This document shows, in pieces, positions 5,648 to 9,538 of a stretch of 9,538 nt of DNA. The notes beneath the pieces are model-generated. The model was not told the origin of the DNA. It did no database searches and saw nothing but the letters and a program-made list of their open reading frames with translations. The position numbers and the translations under genes are program-made. Positions within the stretch are counted from its first letter, which is position 1. Every line of letters starts with the position of its first letter. The stretch comes from an uncultured Clostridia bacterium (GTDB lineage Bacteria > Bacillota_A > Clostridia > Christensenellales > Aristaeellaceae). The stretch lies in NCBI GenBank assembly GCA_946408865.1, contig CAMJTZ010000065.1, positions 1 through 9,538 of the forward strand, given 5' to 3'.

Positions 5648-8226
5648 TATTCTTCTTCAGGGATTTTCGGGCGGGATTTCCGGTTGTTCAGCTCCTCGCC
5701 CCCGGAGAGATTCAGATTCCGGATTCCGGCATCGAGCGTGATTTTGTCCAGACCTTCGGCGGAGATCCGGACCGTGGCGCCGTCCTCGACATTGAGCGTA
5801 AAGGCGTTCGCAACGGCGGAAAGATCCGCGCTTTCGCCCAGCAGGCGGAGCACGTCCGCGGCAAAGTCGCTGCTGACGACGGAGCTGAGCAGGTCTCCGA
5901 ATTCGGATTCCCCGTCTTTGCCGGGATCCGGGAGCGATGCGGTGACATCATACCAGCGCCCGTTCAGGTACAGAACGATTTTCATCCGTTCAATCTTCGC
6001 TCCGCCGGGATCCGCGGACAGATAAAGCAGAACCGGAAGGGTCCGCCCGGGCTGGCTCATGGCCCGGATAACGTGGCCGTCCGGCCCGGCGGAACCCATA
6101 TCCAGGTACAGTGTTTCCTGCAGTTTCGAATTCGCCCAGTCCAGCAGCTCTTTCCGGTCCGCGGCTTCCTTTACGGCAACTTCCCGGTCTGCTGCTTCCT
6201 GCTCCGGATTTTTTTCATGATCCGCTGCTTCCTCCCCGGAGAGGCCGAAGAGCAGATCCAGGAGGCCGCCGGAATCCTCCGTTTCCGCCTCCGGAGCCGG
6301 GGCAAACAGCTCCCGGATCACGGACGGATAGCCTTCCAGATTGCCGGAGAGGAGATCCTCCTTGATCTGATGTACAAGGCTGACGAGGTTTTCAACGTTG
6401 AGGCTGATGATCTGCAGCGCCCATTTGCCGTTATTGAAGACTTCATTATCTGGCAGATCCAGCTCCAGCAGAGCGCGGTCGCCGCCGAGGGTGTCCGGCA
6501 TCCGCTTCTCGCCCAGGCGGGTCTCCTGCAGAGCCTTTTCCAGCGTGCTCCGGTAAGCATCCAGTCCGGTGATGTGCAGCACCCAGGGCAGGAGCACGCG
6601 CAGCTGGGCATAATCCGAAGCGGGAACCATCGCGCAGTCCGCGGCAAACCAGAAGGCCTGCGCGTCCTGGAGCGGCATGCCGCCTTCCGTGCAGAGCAGA
6701 TACGCAATACGGCTGAGCAGCGAGGAATTGGAATGGACGCCGCCGCGGTCATTGGTATCGGTCGGATCCTTCACCTGCGCGCGGTAATAAATGTCCCAGA
6801 CGTATTCGGGCTGCTGGTATTTATGCGGGTCGCTCATGGAGCGGACCGGGGTCGCGCTTTCAGCGATCTCCCAGGCTGTATCTCCGGTCGGGGCGGTCAT
6901 CATCTCACAGATATTGCCCAGGATGTCGCTGATGCCTTCATTGATGGCGCCGTAATCGTTCATATAGGAATTATAGGTCGTCGCGGTGGCTGTCACACAG
7001 TGGGTGAACTCGTGGGCGCAAACATCCAGACACTGGGCCATATTGTTGACCGAACTGGACAGGAACGCCTCGTAGCCATAGATGCGGCCGGCGTAGGCCG
7101 CGTTGTCCACGGGATTGTGATGCTCATCGCAGAAATCCTTGAGAATAATCATGGGCGTTTCTGCGCCGTCGCTGCCCCGCCAGCTGATTTCGCTGAAAAA
7201 ATCCCAGACTTTGCAGTAATTGTACAGGGAGAGCAGGCTGGTCTGGTCCCACTCCAGGTTGTCCGGACTGTACTCGAGAACCACCCGCCCTCCGTTATAG
7301 AGGAAATTCCAGCAGTCCGCCACGATGATCTGGCGCTCGATATTCCCGAGGTAATACATGCCGGTGCGGGTATCCCGCATCAGGGTGACGGAGATTTCAT
7401 GCTCCGTACCGTCGGAAAAATCCACATAGCCTGTGTATTCCACGGGTTCCATGAATTCGAACACATACCTGGAAGGATAGCCGGCTGCACCCGCTGCGTC
7501 TCCGGGGATGATGGTCGGCAGGCTGTAAAGATAGGTTCCGTCCATTGTCACGTAATGGGCCAGGTACGGGAGATCCACACCGCTCAGACTGGCGGAGGGA
7601 TTGCTGGTATAGACCACCCAGACGTAGCGGCTCTCAATGACATCCGCTGTCAGGTCCGGTTCCCTGTCTACTGGCTGCACGACTTTCATCGTCAGGCCTT
7701 CAACCAGGGTTACCGCCGGGCCGTCCTTCAGCGCGTGATCCATTACGATCTCTTCCGCCTGCTTCCCGGAGATGCTTTCGCCATCGGAGATGTCTCCACT
7801 GTTTTCCGCAGGGATCACGCTGCAGGTCATGCCGAGCATATTGCCGGCCGGATCGGTGATGATTTTCGCGCTGCCGCCGAGAACCAGGCAGCCGCTGTGC
7901 ACCTGCTGGAAGATATAGTAAATATTCCCGACGGTGTCCTTCATCACACGCCAGAGCTCAAATGCGGTATCCTGATTTCCACCGACGGCCGGGAGCGCTT
8001 CTTTGACCACGCGCATCGCGTCCGCGGTGTTCCGGACCGGATCCGCCGTGATGGAACCGCCCACAAAAGTCAGTTTTCCGTTTTCCTGATGGAAGGGGAT
8101 GTTTTTATCCATACCGGCGGGAAGACCCCGGATGTCCGGGGAGGCGTCCGCGGATTCCGCCAGAACACCGCAGGAGGTGAGCATCAGGACCAGCGCGGTG
8201 AGAACAGCGGTCAGTTTTCTGAACAT
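5647..8226 (-). CDS. Secreted M4-family (thermolysin-like) zinc metallopeptidase with long C-terminal extension
   Basis: The protein has 859 residues. A signal peptide (about 1-23) contains LTSC at 16-19, which fits a lipobox, so it may be a lipoprotein; cleavage after VLA (23) is the alternative. A propeptide region (about 45-240) resembles FTP/PepSY pro-domains that inhibit and fold M4 enzymes. The catalytic domain (about 255-565) has HEFTH at 405-409 (zinc ligands His405 and His409, base Glu406), NEGISD with the third ligand Glu430, and GGVHSNS with His498, matching thermolysin's active-site His. All key residues are present, so it should be active. Residues 566-859 exceed the usual family length and are unrecognised; they include an acidic helical stretch with three EAAD units (666-690). 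The AAGGAG site (8238-8243) is 11 bases from the ATG. It lies downstream of LysM copy 2 on the same strand and may be partly co-transcribed. Confidence 0.93.
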   Translation of the reverse strand: MFRKLTAVLTALVLMLTSCGVLAESADASPDIRGLPAGMDKNIPFHQENGKLTFVGGSITADPVRNTADAMRVVKEALPAVGGNQDTAFELWRVMKDTVGNIYYIFQQVHSGCLVLGGSAKIITDPAGNMLGMTCSVIPAENSGDISDGESISGKQAEEIVMDHALKDGPAVTLVEGLTMKVVQPVDREPDLTADVIESRYVWVVYTSNPSASLSGVDLPYLAHYVTMDGTYLYSLPTIIPGDAAGAAGYPSRYVFEFMEPVEYTGYVDFSDGTEHEISVTLMRDTRTGMYYLGNIERQIIVADCWNFLYNGGRVVLEYSPDNLEWDQTSLLSLYNYCKVWDFFSEISWRGSDGAETPMIILKDFCDEHHNPVDNAAYAGRIYGYEAFLSSSVNNMAQCLDVCAHEFTHCVTATATTYNSYMNDYGAINEGISDILGNICEMMTAPTGDTAWEIAESATPVRSMSDPHKYQQPEYVWDIYYRAQVKDPTDTNDRGGVHSNSSLLSRIAYLLCTEGGMPLQDAQAFWFAADCAMVPASDYAQLRVLLPWVLHITGLDAYRSTLEKALQETRLGEKRMPDTLGGDRALLELDLPDNEVFNNGKWALQIISLNVENLVSLVHQIKEDLLSGNLEGYPSVIRELFAPAPEAETEDSGGLLDLLFGLSGEEAADHEKNPEQEAADREVAVKEAADRKELLDWANSKLQETLYLDMGSAGPDGHVIRAMSQPGRTLPVLLYLSADPGGAKIERMKIVLYLNGRWYDVTASLPDPGKDGESEFGDLLSSVVSSDFAADVLRLLGESADLSAVANAFTLNVEDGATVRISAEGLDKITLDAGIRNLNLSGGEELNNRKSRPKIPEEE

Positions 8227-8283
8227 ATTATCTGTCGCTCCTTCAAAGGGGATTTATTGGATCGCGGCCCGGACAGAAGGAGA

Positions 8284-8305
8284 GGCCCCCGCTTTCACGG
8301 GAGCC
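8284..8305 (-). terminator. Weak hairpin between LysM gene 2 and the M4 gene
   Basis: On the minus strand GGCTCCCG and CGGGGGCC form an 8-base stem with one U-G wobble around a 6-base loop. TCTCCTTCTGTCC follows, only moderately U-rich. It probably lets part of the LysM transcript continue into the peptidase gene 127 bases downstream, giving polar expression (inference). Confidence 0.45.
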
Positions 8306-8353
8306 CGTTTCTATGAAGAAGATTCTGCCGGGTTATGAAATCCTTTCCGGGGA

Positions 8354-8605
8354 TCAGGCATGGGGACCGGGAACGTAGATCCAGTAGCCGTCGGTGATGT
8401 CGTTGGCATTCTTGATGACGTCCGCGTTCATTTCCTTCAGGTCACGCCAGGTGACGCCGTAGCGCTTCGCGATGCGGATCAGGGTATCGTTCTTCTGGAT
8501 CTGATACAGATCGCAGCCAAGGCGCGGGCTGGGCTTCTTGGCGTAGCCGCCTCTGCCGCCGGATACAGCTTCCATTTCGTTCAGGTTCAGTTCGTTCTTT
8601 TCCAT
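8354..8605 (-). CDS. Double-glycine-leader LysM microprotein (copy 2)
   Basis: The protein has 83 residues, the same length as the copy at 3429-3680, and aligns with it without gaps (45 identical by my count). The leader is MEKNELNLNEMEAVSGG, with cleavage predicted after Gly17. The shared RGGY start of the mature part is followed by a single LysM (about 33-79: LYQIQKNDTLIRIAKRYG, then NADVI, then GYWIYVP). It has one Cys (residue 31) that copy 1 lacks. An AAGGAG site (plus 8615-8620) lies nine bases from the ATG, and the sequence from there to the start codon is almost the same as in copy 1. It is first in line ahead of the M4 peptidase gene. Expected role: an exported, wall-binding microprotein or modified-peptide scaffold. 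Export is inferred, since no C39 transporter is visible. Confidence 0.85.
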   Translation of the reverse strand: MEKNELNLNEMEAVSGGRGGYAKKPSPRLGCDLYQIQKNDTLIRIAKRYGVTWRDLKEMNADVIKNANDITDGYWIYVPGPHA

Positions 8606-8671
8606 TGTTCTGATCTCCTTTCAGATTCTTTATCTTTGATCCTTTTGCCGGAGTCTTTATTGCTCGGACAT

Positions 8672-8705
8672 CTGTATATACGCAGGACAGCGGATGGAGG
8701 GCAGT
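8672..8705 (-). promoter_or_regulatory. Conserved upstream element of LysM gene 2
   Basis: On the minus strand ACTGCC (plus 8700-8705), 19 bases, then TATATACAG (plus 8672-8680). This is the same pair and spacing as at 3333-3366 before copy 1. Beyond the motifs and the ribosome binding site the two leaders differ, so the element is conserved above background. Confidence 0.55.
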
Positions 8706-8785
8706 AAATAATTATTACAAATTAATGACAAATTTATGGCCTTTACTTAAACAAATCAGATAATCCGGAAATTCAGGAAAAACGA

Positions 8786-8822
8786 ACCCTGCATTGTGCG
8801 CCTGTTTTCTTCCGCACAGGGT
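8786..8822 (+). other. Bulged hairpin in the divergent region before the HExxH gene
   Basis: TGTGCG (8795-8800) pairs with CGCACA (8813-8818), and ACCC (8786-8789) can pair with GGGT (8819-8822) after a bulge. It ends 29 bases before the ATG at 8852, so it may lie in that gene's 5' leader. No T-run follows, and no riboswitch family is recognised. A GATAAT at 8759-8764 is the best nearby -10, without a good -35. Confidence 0.3.
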
Positions 8823-8851
8823 AATTTATCAAAACAGAGGAAGGATTTTGC

Positions 8852-9538
8852 ATGCGGCGGGAGAATCAACAGGGTAGATGCTATCCTGTGAAACAGACGG
8901 GTTTCGCAACGGAAGGGGGATCATGCCTGATGGATTCACTGCATGTGATCAGGGCGCTGGCACTGGATTATCCGGTTTTATACCTGGATCCGGAGACCGC
9001 GGATCAGGAGGAATACAGGAAGGTATATCTGCGGGGGGAAGACCCGGAAACCCGGGATCTTTCGCATTACCGGGGGAGCGATGAAGACCGGGATGAGACG
9101 GAGACGACGCCGGCCGGGCCGGTACGGACGGTCACCCTGGGGAACCGGCGGGATTTTGAGCGGGTGATCCGGGGGCTGATGGGCGCGAAGGAGGGGCCGA
9201 AAGCACCGGTGCCGCCGAGCCAGGGCGCGGCGATGCTGACGGTTTTCAACTGGCCGCGAATCCACGCGCACGTGGCTGCTTTCCCGCCGGAGCAGCAGAA
9301 CGAGGAATTCCGGCGTTTCACCGCAGACCGGAAGAATTACCAGGATATGCTGGTGGTGCTCTCCCGCGGACCGTACAGCCATGTGAGCGCGGCGGAAGCC
9401 GGATTCAGCGAAGCGGAATGGACGGAACGGAGCGACACGATCCGCCGGTACCACGAGCTGACGCATGTGATCTGCCGGAAGACATATCCGCAGAACATAG
9501 ACGCCGTGCGGGATGAGCTGGTTGCAGACACGGTGGGG
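8852..9538 (+). CDS. Putative HExxH metallopeptidase-like protein, cut by window end
   Basis: The frame is open from the ATG at 8852 to the last base (229 codons seen), with no stop, so the 3' end is missing. AGGAAGGA (8838-8845) lies six bases before the ATG. A later in-frame ATG at 8930 lacks such a site. No signal peptide is present, so it is probably cytoplasmic. Residues 201-205 read HELTH, and Glu222 follows within DELVAD, 17 residues after the second His. This spacing fits a gluzincin-type zinc site (HExxH plus a downstream Glu). Upstream, a region rich in Asp/Glu/Arg/Pro (about 45-105) looks like a linker, and LVVLSRGPYS (169-178) looks like a folded core. I do not recognise the family with certainty. 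Codon use is strongly GC-rich, like the M4 gene. The missing C-terminus could settle whether it is an enzyme. Confidence 0.8.
   Translation, partial: MRRENQQGRCYPVKQTGFATEGGSCLMDSLHVIRALALDYPVLYLDPETADQEEYRKVYLRGEDPETRDLSHYRGSDEDRDETETTPAGPVRTVTLGNRRDFERVIRGLMGAKEGPKAPVPPSQGAAMLTVFNWPRIHAHVAAFPPEQQNEEFRRFTADRKNYQDMLVVLSRGPYSHVSAAEAGFSEAEWTERSDTIRRYHELTHVICRKTYPQNIDAVRDELVADTVG

Noticed and set aside
6073..8316. A 747-codon open frame on the plus strand
   Set aside because: It lies antisense to the M4 peptidase, whose active-site motifs are all intact. The protein is His/Arg/Gly-rich with no domain, an artefact of GC-biased codons.
8978..9531. Minus-strand frames at the right edge
   Set aside because: They are antisense to the continuous plus-strand frame from 8852, which has a good ribosome binding site and a zinc-site motif; the minus frames are Arg/Pro/Ser-rich artefacts.

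Overview
The window looks like chromosome of a Gram-positive Clostridia-type anaerobe (Bacillota), possibly from gut or rumen. The grounds are strong AGGAGG-type ribosome binding sites, an LPxTG sorting signal, double-glycine leaders, a secreted M4 metallopeptidase and a secreted Ig-like (BIG_2) protein. No taxonomic marker gene is present, so this is inference.

Left part (1 to about 3060, visibly more AT-rich): a divergent TetR-family regulator (133-714, minus) faces a compact operon. The operon holds a 52-residue repeat peptide (846-1004, too small for ordinary gene callers), an intercistronic hairpin/T-run, a radical SAM/SPASM maturase (1068-2108) and an NAD(P)H-dependent MDR oxidoreductase that overlaps it by ATGA (2105-3055). 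The peptide carries four Cys-X3-Asp motifs at an exact 11-residue period (Cys 11, 22, 33, 44; Asp 15, 26, 37, 48). This is the substrate pattern of freyrasin-type ranthipeptides, in which a radical SAM/SPASM enzyme makes Cys-to-Asp thioether bridges. The leader is only about ten residues and the maturase has no room for an N-terminal recognition domain. There is no transporter or protease. I regard this as the likely undescribed system of the window.

Middle (3060-5650): a 373-base gap with hairpins and a possible gene remnant, then a small protein with a double-glycine leader fused to one LysM domain (3429-3680). Next come a strong terminator, a frameshifted LPxTG wall-protein gene on the minus strand (3772-4088), and a secreted BIG_2 protein (4361-5560).

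Right part (5650-9538, GC-rich): a long M4 (thermolysin-like) metallopeptidase (5647-8226, minus) lies downstream of a second double-glycine-leader LysM protein (8354-8605, minus). A divergent gene (8852 to the window end) carries a second HExxH motif and is cut by the window edge.

The two LysM proteins are the same length and align without gaps (45 of 83 residues identical by my count). They also share an upstream block containing TATATACAG, so they look like co-regulated paralogues of an exported, peptidoglycan-binding microprotein family. The right side reads as an envelope/secretome neighbourhood. The left side reads as a separate peptide-modification cassette, probably acquired.
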